Shown: in pieces, positions 43,536-51,510 of the stretch
Position numbering within the stretch: position 1 is the first letter of the stretch
How the letters are laid out: each line of letters starts with the position of its first letter
Assembly (NCBI RefSeq): GCF_010993745.1
Contig: NZ_WOTN01000003.1
Coordinates: 1,798,001-1,862,000 of the forward strand
Source of the DNA: Fodinicola acaciae
Lineage (GTDB): Bacteria > Actinomycetota > Actinomycetes > Mycobacteriales > HKI-0501
DNA: 64,000 nt
Direction: 5' to 3'
Translations under genes and position numbers: made by a program
Notes under the pieces: model-generated
What the model saw: the letters and a program-made list of their open reading frames with translations, nothing else
The model's database searches: none
Told to the model about the DNA's origin: nothing

Positions 43536-44288
43536 ATGACCGAGCTGAACGCCGACCAGCGGTTCTGGCTGGCGGCGGTGCGGACCGAGGGCTCGGTCCT
43601 GCGCGCGGCGGTCACTCCGGACGAGCTGGACGCGCCGGTGCCGTCCTGCCCGGACTGGACCGTCGCCACGCTGGTCGGCCACCTCGGCGTCGTCTACCAG
43701 TTCCAGCGCACGCACTTCGTCCGCGGCACCACCAGCCGGCCGGAGAACGCGCGCGTCACGCCGCCGGACGGCCCGGCCGTCCTCGACTTCTTCGACGAAC
43801 AGCTGGCCGCGGTGGTCGCCGCGCTGGAGAACCTCGACCCCGGCCTGCCGGCCTGGAACTGGGGCACGACGCCGAAACTGGCCGCCTTCTGGTTTCGCCG
43901 GATGGCGCTGGAGACGGCCGTACACCGGTGGGACGCGCAGGCCGCTGTCGGCATTCCGCATCCGATCGAGCCACGGCTGGCCGTCGACGGCATCGCCGAG
44001 GTCTTCGACACCTTCCTCCCGGCCGGCCGCCGCAAGGGCCCCGACGACGCGGAAGGTGTCGTACGGCTGAACGCCTCGGACACCCAGGACCGATGGGTCC
44101 TGCGCGTACGCGGCACGGCCTTCAGCGTGCTGGACACCAACACCGTGCTCGACCCCGGTCCCGGCGCGCAGGCGGCGGCGAAGGGGACCGCCAGCGACCT
44201 GCTGCTGGCGCTGTGGGGCCGCATCCCGATCGACGTACTGGAGATCAGCGGCGAAGGTCACCTGGTCGAGGCCCTGCGTACCGGCTGA
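43536..44288 (+). CDS. Maleylpyruvate isomerase N-terminal/mycothiol-dependent enzyme family protein
   Basis: A 250-residue protein of the DinB-like maleylpyruvate isomerase family. The signature CPDWTVATLVGHLGVVY and the later MALETAVHRWDAQ hold the metal-binding histidines expected for mycothiol-dependent enzymes. The C-terminal 80 residues are an SCP2-like small-ligand domain. The reaction is unknown; an isomerase or thiol transferase using mycothiol fits the genome. A strong terminator hairpin follows at 44315. Confidence 0.83.
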   Translation: MTELNADQRFWLAAVRTEGSVLRAAVTPDELDAPVPSCPDWTVATLVGHLGVVYQFQRTHFVRGTTSRPENARVTPPDGPAVLDFFDEQLAAVVAALENLDPGLPAWNWGTTPKLAAFWFRRMALETAVHRWDAQAAVGIPHPIEPRLAVDGIAEVFDTFLPAGRRKGPDDAEGVVRLNASDTQDRWVLRVRGTAFSVLDTNTVLDPGPGAQAAAKGTASDLLLALWGRIPIDVLEISGEGHLVEALRTG

Positions 44289-44314
44289 TGTCGCCGTGAC
44301 GACTCGTTGCGGCA

Positions 44315-44352
44315 AAGAGCCCGGCGCCACCGTGAGGTGAGGCCGGGCTCTT
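44315..44352 (+). terminator. Bidirectional hairpin terminator
   Basis: AAGAGCCCGGC and GCCGGGCTCTT form a perfect 11-bp stem around a 16-base loop between two convergent genes. The AAGAG/CTCTT ends give short A and T runs on each side, so it could stop transcription both ways. Confidence 0.8.
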
Positions 44353-44365
44353 CAGGAGTGCCGGA

Positions 44366-45106
44366 TCAGTGACCGAGCACGCCGGCGATGCCGCCGATCG
44401 CGATCGCGTTGTTCGACACGTTGATCGGCGCGTTGACGCCGGCGATCACCTGGTTGCCGCCCAGGATGCTGTGCGAACCGTCGGTGACGCCACCGACGTT
44501 CTGGCCGCCGCTGGCCGGCTTGGACGTACCAGCCGGTACGAACGCGTGCCCGAGCACGCCGATCGCGTTGTTGGACACGTTCACCGGCATGTTGACGCCG
44601 GCGATCACCTGGTTGCCGCCGCCGATGCTGCCGGTGCCGTCGGTGACGCCACCGGTGTTCGGGCCGTCCTTGCTGACGGCCTTCGGAGCCTTGACGGCCG
44701 GCTTCTTGCCGACGATGGCGGTGCCGAGGCCGGCGACCGCGTTGTTCGACACGTTGATCGGCGAGTTGAGCGAGCCAATGGCCTGGTTGCCGCCGCCGAT
44801 GCTGTGCGAGCCGTCGGTGACGCCGCCAGTGTTGGGTCCGTCGGCGTGGCCGCCACTGCCGCTGCCGCTGCCGCCGTGCCTGGCCGGTGCGACGATCGCG
44901 TGGCCGAGCCCGGCGACCGCGTTGTTGGTGACCTCGACCGGCGCGTTGACTGCGGCGATCACCTGGTTACCACCGAGGATGCTGTGCGACCCGTCGGTCA
45001 CGCCCCCGGTGTTCGGGCCTGCGGCGAAGGCGGACGTGGCGGACATCGCCACCAGTCCACCGGCGAGCAACGCGGTCTGGACAGACCTGCGTACCCATAC
45101 GTTCAT
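44366..45106 (-). CDS. Secreted four-repeat chaplin-like protein without cysteines
   Basis: A 246-residue exported protein. The signal peptide is residues 1-29 (cleavage after AFA). Then come four copies of a unit of about 50 residues: GGVTDGSHSI, GGNQVIAGVNAPI-NVSNNA and GLGHA, separated by linkers with GSGSGSG or KAPKAVSK. The core S-IL-GN-V-P-NV-N-G pattern resembles the chaplin domain of Streptomyces surface amyloids, but cysteines are absent and the repeats are tandem. GGAG precedes the ATG at 45106. Family kinship is my inference. BldN, which drives chaplin genes in Streptomyces, is encoded 32 kb away. Confidence 0.7.
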   Translation of the reverse strand: MNVWVRRSVQTALLAGGLVAMSATSAFAAGPNTGGVTDGSHSILGGNQVIAAVNAPVEVTNNAVAGLGHAIVAPARHGGSGSGSGGHADGPNTGGVTDGSHSIGGGNQAIGSLNSPINVSNNAVAGLGTAIVGKKPAVKAPKAVSKDGPNTGGVTDGTGSIGGGNQVIAGVNMPVNVSNNAIGVLGHAFVPAGTSKPASGGQNVGGVTDGSHSILGGNQVIAGVNAPINVSNNAIAIGGIAGVLGH

Positions 45107-45440
45107 GGTGCTCCGATCTAGCTGGAGGGACAGGACCGTGGACGACGGTGGCCACGTGGACTCGTGCGTACGACGCTGCCGCGCCGCGCCGAAGGTCCGC
45201 GCCGTCCGCCAGTACGCGCGAAACCCCACATCGCGCGTCGCCGGCGGACGACTCACGGCGGGCCGAGCCCCCGACGGGAGGAAAGTCCCGGCATCGCATC
45301 TACCCGCAGTGTCTAACTTTTGACGTACTGTGACGCCAGGGCAAAAGTTAACATCACCTCATAAGCGTCCACAAGGGGTAAGCGTAATGAATGTGTCTAA
45401 TCGGACGTACGACATCGTCCACAGAGGACGCTGACCAGCA
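45107..45440 (-). promoter_or_regulatory. Long leader/promoter region of the chaplin-like gene
   Basis: More than 300 bases without a supported gene. A perfect 9-bp inverted repeat, TAACTTTTG (45314-45322) and CAAAAGTTA (45342-45350), lies about 210 bp upstream of the start and is the clearest operator candidate. Between it and the gene the sequence is very GC-rich with several possible stems, so a long structured 5' UTR is likely. I recognise no known riboswitch. Near 45360-45420 the sequence is less GC-rich and holds nothing I can name. Confidence 0.4.
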
Positions 45441-45444
45441 AAAA

Positions 45445-45478
45445 GCCGGCCGGCGGAAGGAAAATCCGCGCGGCCGGC
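45445..45478 (-). terminator. Hairpin terminator after superoxide dismutase
   Basis: GCCGGCCGGCGGA and TCCGCGCGGCCGGC pair with one bulge around AGGAAAA. On the minus strand it lies 12 bases after the dismutase stop and is followed by GGCTTTTTGC, a short T-run. Confidence 0.8.
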
Positions 45479-45490
45479 CGTTGTCGACAG

Positions 45491-46105
45491 CTATCCGAGC
45501 CTGACGCCCCGCGCCGCGGTGAAGCGGTCGGTGACGTCCTGCCAGTTGACGATGTTCCACCAGGCCTTCACATAGTCGGCCTTGACGTTGCGATATTGCA
45601 GATAGAACGCGTGCTCCCACATGTCGAGCATCAGCAGCGGCGCGATGCCGGCCGGCAGGTTTCCCTGGTGGTCGTACAGCTGGCAGATGATCAGCTTCTG
45701 GCCGAGGCTGTCCCAGGCCAGGATGGCCCAGCCGGAGCCCTGGATGCCGGTCGCGCTGGCGGTGAAGTGCGCGCGGAACCCGTCGAACGATCCGAAATGC
45801 TCGTCGATCGCGGCGGCCAGCTCGCCGTCCGGCTTGTCACCACCGTCAGGCGACATGTTCGGCCAGAAGACCGAATGGTTCACGTGGCCGGCCAGGTTGA
45901 AGGCCAGGTTTTTCTGCAGCAGGTTGACCGTGCCGGCGATCGCGCCCGACTCACGCGCCTCGGCCATCTGCTCCAGCGCGTCGTTGGTGCCTTTCACATA
46001 CGCCTGGTGGTGCTTGCTGTGGTGCAACTCCATGATCTCGCCGCTGATGTGCGGCTCCAACGCGCCGTAGTCGTACGGCAGGTCGGGCAGCTGATAGGTC
46101 GCCAC
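45491..46105 (-). CDS. sodA: Superoxide dismutase (Fe/Mn type)
   Basis: A 204-residue cytosolic-type dismutase. Metal ligands are H28 (ELHHSKHH region), the His of [12 protein letters not shown], and Asp and His in [12 protein letters not shown]. The signature DMWEHAFY is intact. [10 protein letters not shown] follows IQ, a pattern more usual in Mn enzymes, but the metal cannot be settled by eye. The GTG at 46105 has GAGGAGC upstream. It is preceded by an RA pair. Confidence 0.94.
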   Translation of the reverse strand: MATYQLPDLPYDYGALEPHISGEIMELHHSKHHQAYVKGTNDALEQMAEARESGAIAGTVNLLQKNLAFNLAGHVNHSVFWPNMSPDGGDKPDGELAAAIDEHFGSFDGFRAHFTASATGIQGSGWAILAWDSLGQKLIICQLYDHQGNLPAGIAPLLMLDMWEHAFYLQYRNVKADYVKAWWNIVNWQDVTDRFTAARGVRLG

Positions 46106-46198
46106 TGCGGAAGCTCCTCGCCTCGAAACTGTAGGCACTTGCTCCTGCAAACTCTATGCAAGTGCGTTGAGACGGCAACTCTGTGCCCGGTCGAATGG

Positions 46199-46250
46199 CC
46201 GCATGGCCACCATGCGTGCGCCCAACGCACGCATGGTGGCCATGCGGCCA
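46199..46250. repeat. RA palindromic repeat, inverted pair
   Basis: CCGCATGGCCACCATGCGTG and ACGCACGCATGGTGGCCATG joined by CGCCCA. Unlike most RA loci it lies between genes on the same strand, but it still ends six bases from a stop codon (macro-domain gene). Confidence 0.88.
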
Positions 46251-46256
46251 AGCGGT

Positions 46257-46781
46257 CTAGAGCTCGGCGGCCGGGCCGAGGAGCGCGGAGGCGGCCGCGT
46301 ACGCGCGCGCGTCGAAGAGAACGAGGCGCACGTCGGTGACGGCCGTCGTGGCGGTTGAGATGGCCGTGACGGCCTGCTGAACGGCGTCGGCGATCGGCCA
46401 GCCGTAGACGCCGGCGGACACCAGCGGAAAGGCGACGCTCGACGCGCCGAGCTCGTCGGCGACGGCCAGCGAGGTGGTGTAACAGCAGCGGAGCAGGTCC
46501 GACTGGTCGAGGCCGGCGGCATAGACCGGTCCGACCGTGTGGATCACCCAGCGAGCCGGCAGCCGGCCGGCCGTGGTGGCGACCGCCTGGCCCGTCTGCA
46601 GGCCGGCGCGATGGGTCGTACGGCGCAGCTCGCGGCAGGCGTCCATGATCGCCGGTCCGCCGGCGCGATGGATCGCGCCATCGACACCGCCGCCGCCGGA
46701 CAGGCCGGAGTTGGCGGCGTTCACGATCGCGTCGACGTGTTCCTGGGTGATGTCGCCCTGCCGATAGCGAAGCGTCACCAA
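46257..46781 (-). CDS. Macro domain protein (O-acetyl-ADP-ribose deacetylase type)
   Basis: A 174-residue stand-alone macro domain. The ADP-ribose-binding motifs are IVNAANSGLSGGGGVDGAIH and FPLVSAGVYGWP, as in YmdB-like hydrolases that remove ADP-ribose or its acetyl ester. Its start overlaps the end of the DUF2516 gene by seven bases. A role in NAD or ADP-ribosylation turnover is inferred from the fold only. Confidence 0.9.
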   Translation of the reverse strand: MVTLRYRQGDITQEHVDAIVNAANSGLSGGGGVDGAIHRAGGPAIMDACRELRRTTHRAGLQTGQAVATTAGRLPARWVIHTVGPVYAAGLDQSDLLRCCYTTSLAVADELGASSVAFPLVSAGVYGWPIADAVQQAVTAISTATTAVTDVRLVLFDARAYAAASALLGPAAEL

Positions 46782-47095
46782 GAGGACGAGCCGCCCTCGG
46801 TGACCTCACGCAGCGCCGGCCGTACGTCCACCAGATAGACCAGCGCCGCGGTGATCGCGATCAGGCCGAGGATGTTGGCCGGCGACAGGCCGAGCACGAT
46901 GGTGACCAGCACGCAGGCCAGGTTGATGCCGACCCAGGCCTGCTTGGTCAGCTTGCCGGCGGCCGTGTACGCGTCGGCGCGTTGGGTGATGGAGTGCACC
47001 AGCGCGATCACCTCGGTGATCGCGGCGGCCAGCAGCAGCACCGACATCACCACGGTCTGGACCGGGGTGATGATGTCAATAGCGACCGGTGGCAT
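46775..47095 (-). CDS. DUF2516 family membrane protein
   Basis: A 106-residue protein with three hydrophobic helices (about 8-30, 52-70 and 74-92) separated by a charged loop. It matches the DUF2516 proteins that sit beside HbhA-like genes in actinobacteria (Rv0476 in M. tuberculosis). The function is unknown. The ATG at 47095 is used because the upstream in-frame ATG lies inside the hairpin terminator region. Confidence 0.8.
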   Translation of the reverse strand: MPPVAIDIITPVQTVVMSVLLLAAAITEVIALVHSITQRADAYTAAGKLTKQAWVGINLACVLVTIVLGLSPANILGLIAITAALVYLVDVRPALREVTEGGSSSW

Positions 47096-47110
47096 AGCAC
47101 TAAGACTAGT

Positions 47111-47142
47111 ACGGCCCCGGAGCAAAGCCCGGGGCCGTACGA
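47111..47142 (-). terminator. Hairpin terminator
   Basis: GTACGGCCCCGG (47111-47122) and CCGGGGCCGTAC (47131-47142) form a perfect 12-bp stem with an eight-base loop, 12 bases after the HbhA-like stop codon on the minus strand. Confidence 0.85.
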
Positions 47143-47154
47143 GATGACGTTGAC

Positions 47155-47637
47155 TCAGCCGACCTTGTCGGCGCCGTCCTGGACGGCCTTGCCGGCCGCG
47201 GCGGCGGTCTTCTTGGCCGAGGTGGTGGTGGCCTTGGCGCTGGTCTGGGTGCGCTGGGCGCCACGGCGGACGGTGGTGGCGGTGGCCTTGGCGGACCGTG
47301 CGGTGTTCTCCACCCGGTTGACCAGCTCCTGGGTCGCCTTCTGGTTGCGGATCGACTCGACGACCTTGTGGCCGCGGGTGACCAGCTCGTCGTAGGCCTT
47401 GGTGGCCTTGGTCTGCGCCTCCTCGAACTGCTTGGTCAGCTGCTCGCGCTGCTTGGCCAGCTGTCCGCGGACCTCCTCCGGCTTCACCCGCTCGGCGATC
47501 TCCTGCGAGCGCTTCTGCAGCTCGCTGGCGCGCTTGGGCAGCTTGCGCAGCTCGGCGACGGCGATGTCGGTGACGCCAGCGGCTGCGTAGAGCGGACCGG
47601 TCAACAGGTCGGTGGTGGTGCGGGTCTTGGTGGTCAT
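47155..47637 (-). CDS. Heparin-binding hemagglutinin (HbhA)-like protein
   Basis: A 160-residue protein with an N-terminal hydrophobic patch, a central coiled coil (about 35-110, rich in Glu, Lys and Gln) and a Lys/Ala/Thr-rich C-terminus (SAKATTTSAKKTAAAAGKA). This is the plan of mycobacterial HbhA (Rv0475), where the tail binds sulfated glycans. In non-pathogens a cell-surface or lipid-droplet role is more likely. It overlaps the upstream HTH gene by four bases, matching the Rv0474-Rv0475 pair. Confidence 0.82.
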   Translation of the reverse strand: MTTKTRTTTDLLTGPLYAAAGVTDIAVAELRKLPKRASELQKRSQEIAERVKPEEVRGQLAKQREQLTKQFEEAQTKATKAYDELVTRGHKVVESIRNQKATQELVNRVENTARSAKATATTVRRGAQRTQTSAKATTTSAKKTAAAAGKAVQDGADKVG

Positions 47638-48104
47638 GGGGATGTCTCCTCTGCAGCGGCTGGTGCCGCCGGGTCGGTTGCGCTCTCGGACTCTTGCGAG
47701 ATCTTCTGCTCCGCGTCGGCCACCACTTCCGCGACCGCTGGATCGTCCACTGTGGACACCGCGGAATTGGCGCGTACGAAGGACTCGTAGACCTCGATCA
47801 GTATTTGTTTTTGCCGGTCGGTGAGCACCGGATCGGCGGTGACCGCCTCGTGGACGCCCTTTTCCTCGCGACCATCCAGCAGCCCGGCCCGCAGATACAT
47901 GATCGGCGTCGAGATCCGCAGTGCTGACGCGATCTGTTGCAGCACCTCCGCGCTCGGCTTGCGCAACCCGCGCTCGATCTGGCTGAGGTACGGGTTGCTG
48001 ACACCCGCCTGAGCGGCCAACTGACGGAGTGAGATCTGCGCGCGCACCCGCTGTTCGCGGATGTATTCCCCCAACTCACCCAGTGGGCCGGTCAATCCGG
48101 GCAT
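47634..48104 (-). CDS. Cro/CI-type helix-turn-helix regulator (Rv0474-like)
   Basis: A 156-residue regulator. Residues 10-70 are a lambda-repressor-like HTH (ISLRQLAAQAGVSNPYLSQI, ERGLRKPSAEVLQQIA). The C-terminus is acidic and disordered. It is coupled to the HbhA-like gene. Upstream, at 48119-48165, short repeats of GCTAGC and AGCGCT may be its binding sites, but no clear operator stands out. Confidence 0.85.
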   Translation of the reverse strand: MPGLTGPLGELGEYIREQRVRAQISLRQLAAQAGVSNPYLSQIERGLRKPSAEVLQQIASALRISTPIMYLRAGLLDGREEKGVHEAVTADPVLTDRQKQILIEVYESFVRANSAVSTVDDPAVAEVVADAEQKISQESESATDPAAPAAAEETSP

Positions 48105-48245
48105 GCCTTCACCATAGGCAGCCCTGCTAGCAATTGCAAGCGCTCAGCTAGCGCTCGCTCGGTGAGACGCGTCACCGGACCTACACCACCCTCTGACCTG
48201 CATGTTTCCAGCATGCTAACAAAATGTGACTGCTAACTGACCGAC

Positions 48246-48965
48246 TCAGTCGACAACCTTCACCCGCAGCCGACGAAAGCCCCGGCCCTTGTTCTCCACC
48301 TTGGCGACCTGCAGCCGGCCGATCTGCTTGGTGGACGCCACGTGCGTACCGCCGTCGGCCTGCGCGTCCAACCCCACGATGTCGACGACCCGGACTTCGG
48401 CCAGGTCCGGCGGCAGCAGGTTGGTGGCCGTACGGATGATGTCCGGGATCGCGAAGGCCTGCTCGCGCGGCAGCACCTTCACGTCGATCCGCCGGTCGGC
48501 GACGACCTCGGCGTTGATCGCGGCCTCCACGGTTTCCTTGAAACCAGGCGGGACTTCGGGCAGGTTGAAGTCCATCCGCGCGGTGCCCGGCTCCATGTTG
48601 CCGCCGGTCACCAACGCACCGAAGTCGCGGAAGACGACGCCACACAACACGTGCAGGCCGGAGTGCGTACGCATCAGCATGCTGCGCCGCTCGTCCTGCA
48701 CCGCACCGCGTACGGCGGTGCCGGCGGGCGGCAGCGGGTCACCTTCGGCCGGCAGCAGATAGAACTCGTCGCCTTTACGCGTGCCGACGATGCGCGTCTC
48801 GACGCCACCCCACAGCAGCGTGCCGTGGTCGGGTGGCTGGCCGCCGCCACCGGGATAGAACGCGGACCGGTCCAGCACGATGCCGCTCTCCGCGTCGGAC
48901 TGCAGCACGGTCGCGTCCCATTCGCGCAGCGTCGCGTCTTCCAGATCGAGCCGGTGCGTCGTCAT
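48246..48965 (-). CDS. Alanyl-tRNA editing protein AlaX-like
   Basis: A 239-residue stand-alone editing domain that should hydrolyse Ser- or Gly-mischarged tRNA-Ala. The first zinc motif RTHSGLHVL (HXXXH) is intact. The second, normally CGGTHV, reads DGGTHV with a preceding ADAQ context, so the usual zinc Cys is missing. The N-terminal domain has AFYPGGGGQPPDHG. Activity may rely on other ligands or be reduced. Confidence 0.83.
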   Translation of the reverse strand: MTTHRLDLEDATLREWDATVLQSDAESGIVLDRSAFYPGGGGQPPDHGTLLWGGVETRIVGTRKGDEFYLLPAEGDPLPPAGTAVRGAVQDERRSMLMRTHSGLHVLCGVVFRDFGALVTGGNMEPGTARMDFNLPEVPPGFKETVEAAINAEVVADRRIDVKVLPREQAFAIPDIIRTATNLLPPDLAEVRVVDIVGLDAQADGGTHVASTKQIGRLQVAKVENKGRGFRRLRVKVVD

Positions 48966-49023
48966 GTGCCGACTCTAGACCCGCCGGGTAGGTGACCTTT
49001 TGACGGTCGTACGCCCGAAAACG

Positions 49024-50061
49024 TCACCCTCGCGAGGGGCCGACGCGCAGGCCGCGCGGACGTTCGACGCGCGGCCTGTCCTCCTCCGGGACGCTGTCGG
49101 GGTCGATGGCGGCGGCGCGCTCGCCGATCGTCAGCTGAGCGTCGACCGGCGTGTTCCGGCGGACCAGCGCCAACGCGATCTGGCCGAGCTCGACGTGCCG
49201 CGCGGCCGTACCGACGAAACCGACCTGCCGGTCCCCCAGCGTCACCGGGTCGCCGGCCGCCGGCAGCTCCTCGTCCATGCCGTCCAGATGCAGCAGCACC
49301 AGCCGGCGCGGCGGCTTGCCGAGGTTGTGCACCCGCGCGACGGTCTCCTGGCCGCGATAGCAACCCTTGTCCAGGTGTACGGCGGAGGGCACCCAGCCCG
49401 GCTCCTGGACGATCGTGCGGTGGTCGGTCTCCAGGCCGAGCCGCGGCCGCCGCTCGGCCACCCGCAGCGCCTCGTACGCCCAGATGCCGGCCACCGGCAG
49501 GCCGAGTTTTCCCACCGTGGCGGCGATTTTCTCGCGCGGCACCAGCAGATCGGCGGCCGTCTGGGACGTACGCCGGACCCAGCCGTCGTCGTACGCGGCG
49601 GCGTCGTCCGGCACGAAGTCCGGCAGCTTGGCGCCGACGATCGTCAGGATGGCCCACGTTTCGGTGACGTCGCTGGGATCCACCCGCAGCATGAAACGCA
49701 TCGAGTCCAGGTACGCGGTCAGCGCGGCGGCCGTGCCGGGCTCCACGTCCAGCCACGTCGTCGAGCCGTCGTCGAGGACCCCCAGGTGGTGCTCGACGTG
49801 GCCGTGCGGCGACAAGACGAGCGCCTCGGTGCCGTGCCACGGCGCCAGCCTCTCCAGGTGCTGCGTGGTCAGGCTGTGCAGCCAGGTCAGCCGGTCGGCA
49901 CCCGGCACGGCGATCACGCCGCGATGCGAGCGGTCGACGATGCCGGCGCGTTCGAGCAGGACGCGTTGCTCGCGATATGGATCGCCGTAGTGCGCCGCGA
50001 CACCGGCGTCGACACCTTCGGCCGCGACGGCTCCAGGCAGGTCCAGCAGTGCTGAGGTCAC
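49024..50061 (-). CDS. ygfZ: Folate-binding protein YgfZ (iron-sulfur repair)
   Basis: A 345-residue GcvT-like protein. The YgfZ signature KGCYRGQETVAR is present with its conserved Cys. These proteins bind folate and help repair or assemble certain Fe-S clusters. In M. tuberculosis the orthologue is Rv0811c, next to the aminotransferase Rv0812, as here. It lies 33 bases after the Fur-family start on the opposite end of the same strand block. Confidence 0.9.
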   Translation of the reverse strand: MTSALLDLPGAVAAEGVDAGVAAHYGDPYREQRVLLERAGIVDRSHRGVIAVPGADRLTWLHSLTTQHLERLAPWHGTEALVLSPHGHVEHHLGVLDDGSTTWLDVEPGTAAALTAYLDSMRFMLRVDPSDVTETWAILTIVGAKLPDFVPDDAAAYDDGWVRRTSQTAADLLVPREKIAATVGKLGLPVAGIWAYEALRVAERRPRLGLETDHRTIVQEPGWVPSAVHLDKGCYRGQETVARVHNLGKPPRRLVLLHLDGMDEELPAAGDPVTLGDRQVGFVGTAARHVELGQIALALVRRNTPVDAQLTIGERAAAIDPDSVPEEDRPRVERPRGLRVGPSRG

Positions 50062-50094
50062 GACCCCAACCGTACCCGCGAAAACCCGCCGCGA

Positions 50095-50532
50095 TCAGGC
50101 CCGGCCGCGGCAGTCACCGCACTGGCCGAACAACGCCAGATGTTCCACGTCCAGGTCGAAACCGCGCTCCTCGCGCAGCTTGCCGGCCAGCTCCTGGACC
50201 GTCTCGACCGGCAGCTCGGTGACCGTCTCGCAGTCGCGGCAGACGAAGTGCAGGTGCGGATGGACGCCGGCGGCATGGTACGTCGGAGCGCCGTGCGACA
50301 GGTGCGTGTGCGTCACCAGGCCGAGCTCGGACAGCAGGTCGAGCGTGCGGTAGATCGTGGTGATGTTGACACCGGCGGCCTTGCCGGCCACCTCGGCGTG
50401 GATCTGCTCCGGGGTCGCGTGGTCGAGCTCGCGCACCGCGTCCAGCACCAGCTGCCGTTGCGCCGTCATCCGCAGGCCGCGCTCGCGCAGAGCCCCAACC
50501 AGCGCGGTGTCCGCTTTGGCCATGTCACTCAT
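50095..50532 (-). CDS. Fur family transcriptional regulator
   Basis: A 145-residue metalloregulator. Winged-helix residues MTAQRQLVLDAVREL and VNITTIYRTLDLLSELGLV precede a dimerisation domain. HPHLHFVCRDC and CGDC supply structural zinc and sensory ligands. The Zur/Fur/Nur choice cannot be made safely; the two CXXC pairs fit Fur or Zur. ATG 50532 is used, with alternatives at 50541 and 50523. It is divergent from the aminotransferase gene (52 bp). Confidence 0.87.
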   Translation of the reverse strand: MSDMAKADTALVGALRERGLRMTAQRQLVLDAVRELDHATPEQIHAEVAGKAAGVNITTIYRTLDLLSELGLVTHTHLSHGAPTYHAAGVHPHLHFVCRDCETVTELPVETVQELAGKLREERGFDLDVEHLALFGQCGDCRGRA

Positions 50533-50584
50533 GGTACGCATGTCCAGTGGCCGGCAGGCGAAGGCTCCGACGTACGCTCACCTG

Positions 50585-51460
50585 ATGCCACAGCCTCTTC
50601 TTCTGACACTGGACGGCGCCGGCAACGTACGGGCCGCCGACCGGACGGCTCCGCAGCTGAGGGCGGACGACCTTGGCGTGCTGCGCGGAGACGGCGTCTT
50701 CGAGACGATGCACGTACGCGACGGGGTCGTCATCGAGGCCGGCGCGCACCTGGACCGGATGGCGCGGTCCGGCGAGCTGATGGACCTCGCCATCCCGCGC
50801 CGGGCAGCGCTGGAAAACCTCGTCGCGGCCGCCGCGGAAGCCAGCAGGGAAGCCTGGCCGGCCGGTTGCGAAGGCGCGCTGCGGATCACTGTCACGCGCG
50901 GCGTCGACCACGGCGACGGGCCGACGGTTTTCGCGACCGTCGACCCGATCGGCGCGAAATCCCTGAAACTGCGCCGCGAGGGCGTACGCGTGCTGACCGC
51001 GACGACCGGTTTCGCGACCGACGTCAAGAGCCAGGCGCCGTGGCTGCTCGGCGGCGTGAAGTCGCTGTCGTACGCGACGAACATGGCGGCACTGCGCTGG
51101 GCCGAGGCCAACGGTGCCGACGACGTGCTGTGGACGTCGTCGGACGGCTATGCGCTGGAAGGTCCGACGTCGACGCTGGTGTGGCGCGACGGCGACACGC
51201 TTTGCAGCACTCCCAACGAAACCGGCATCCTGGCCGGCACGTCGGTGCGGCACCTGTTCGCCGTGGCCGGGGAGCTCGGCTTCGCGACGCGCCGCTCGCT
51301 GATCACGCCGAAGGAGCTGGTCGACGGCGACGGCGCCTGGCTGGTGTCGAGTGTACGAGGCGTGGCCGGCATCCGGACGCTGGACGGCGCGGCTCTGCCG
51401 TACGACGAAACGCTGACCGCGCGGCTCGGCACCGCCATCGGTTTTCCGTCGTCCGCCTGA
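50585..51460 (+). CDS. Aminotransferase class IV (PabC-like)
   Basis: A 291-residue fold-type IV PLP enzyme. The lysine lies in GGVKSLSYATNM and the phosphate site in EGPTSTLVW and ETGILAGTSV. Candidate roles are 4-amino-4-deoxychorismate lyase (folate) or D-amino-acid/branched-chain aminotransferase; synteny with Rv0812, a proposed ADC lyase, favours folate. The ATG at 50585 is used. It ends just before the structured RNA region at 51511. Confidence 0.87.
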   Translation: MPQPLLLTLDGAGNVRAADRTAPQLRADDLGVLRGDGVFETMHVRDGVVIEAGAHLDRMARSGELMDLAIPRRAALENLVAAAAEASREAWPAGCEGALRITVTRGVDHGDGPTVFATVDPIGAKSLKLRREGVRVLTATTGFATDVKSQAPWLLGGVKSLSYATNMAALRWAEANGADDVLWTSSDGYALEGPTSTLVWRDGDTLCSTPNETGILAGTSVRHLFAVAGELGFATRRSLITPKELVDGDGAWLVSSVRGVAGIRTLDGAALPYDETLTARLGTAIGFPSSA

Positions 51461-51510
51461 CGAAAAAACTCCTTGCCGGCCGCGCCGCGGCGACGTAGGT
51501 TTGCGGTACA

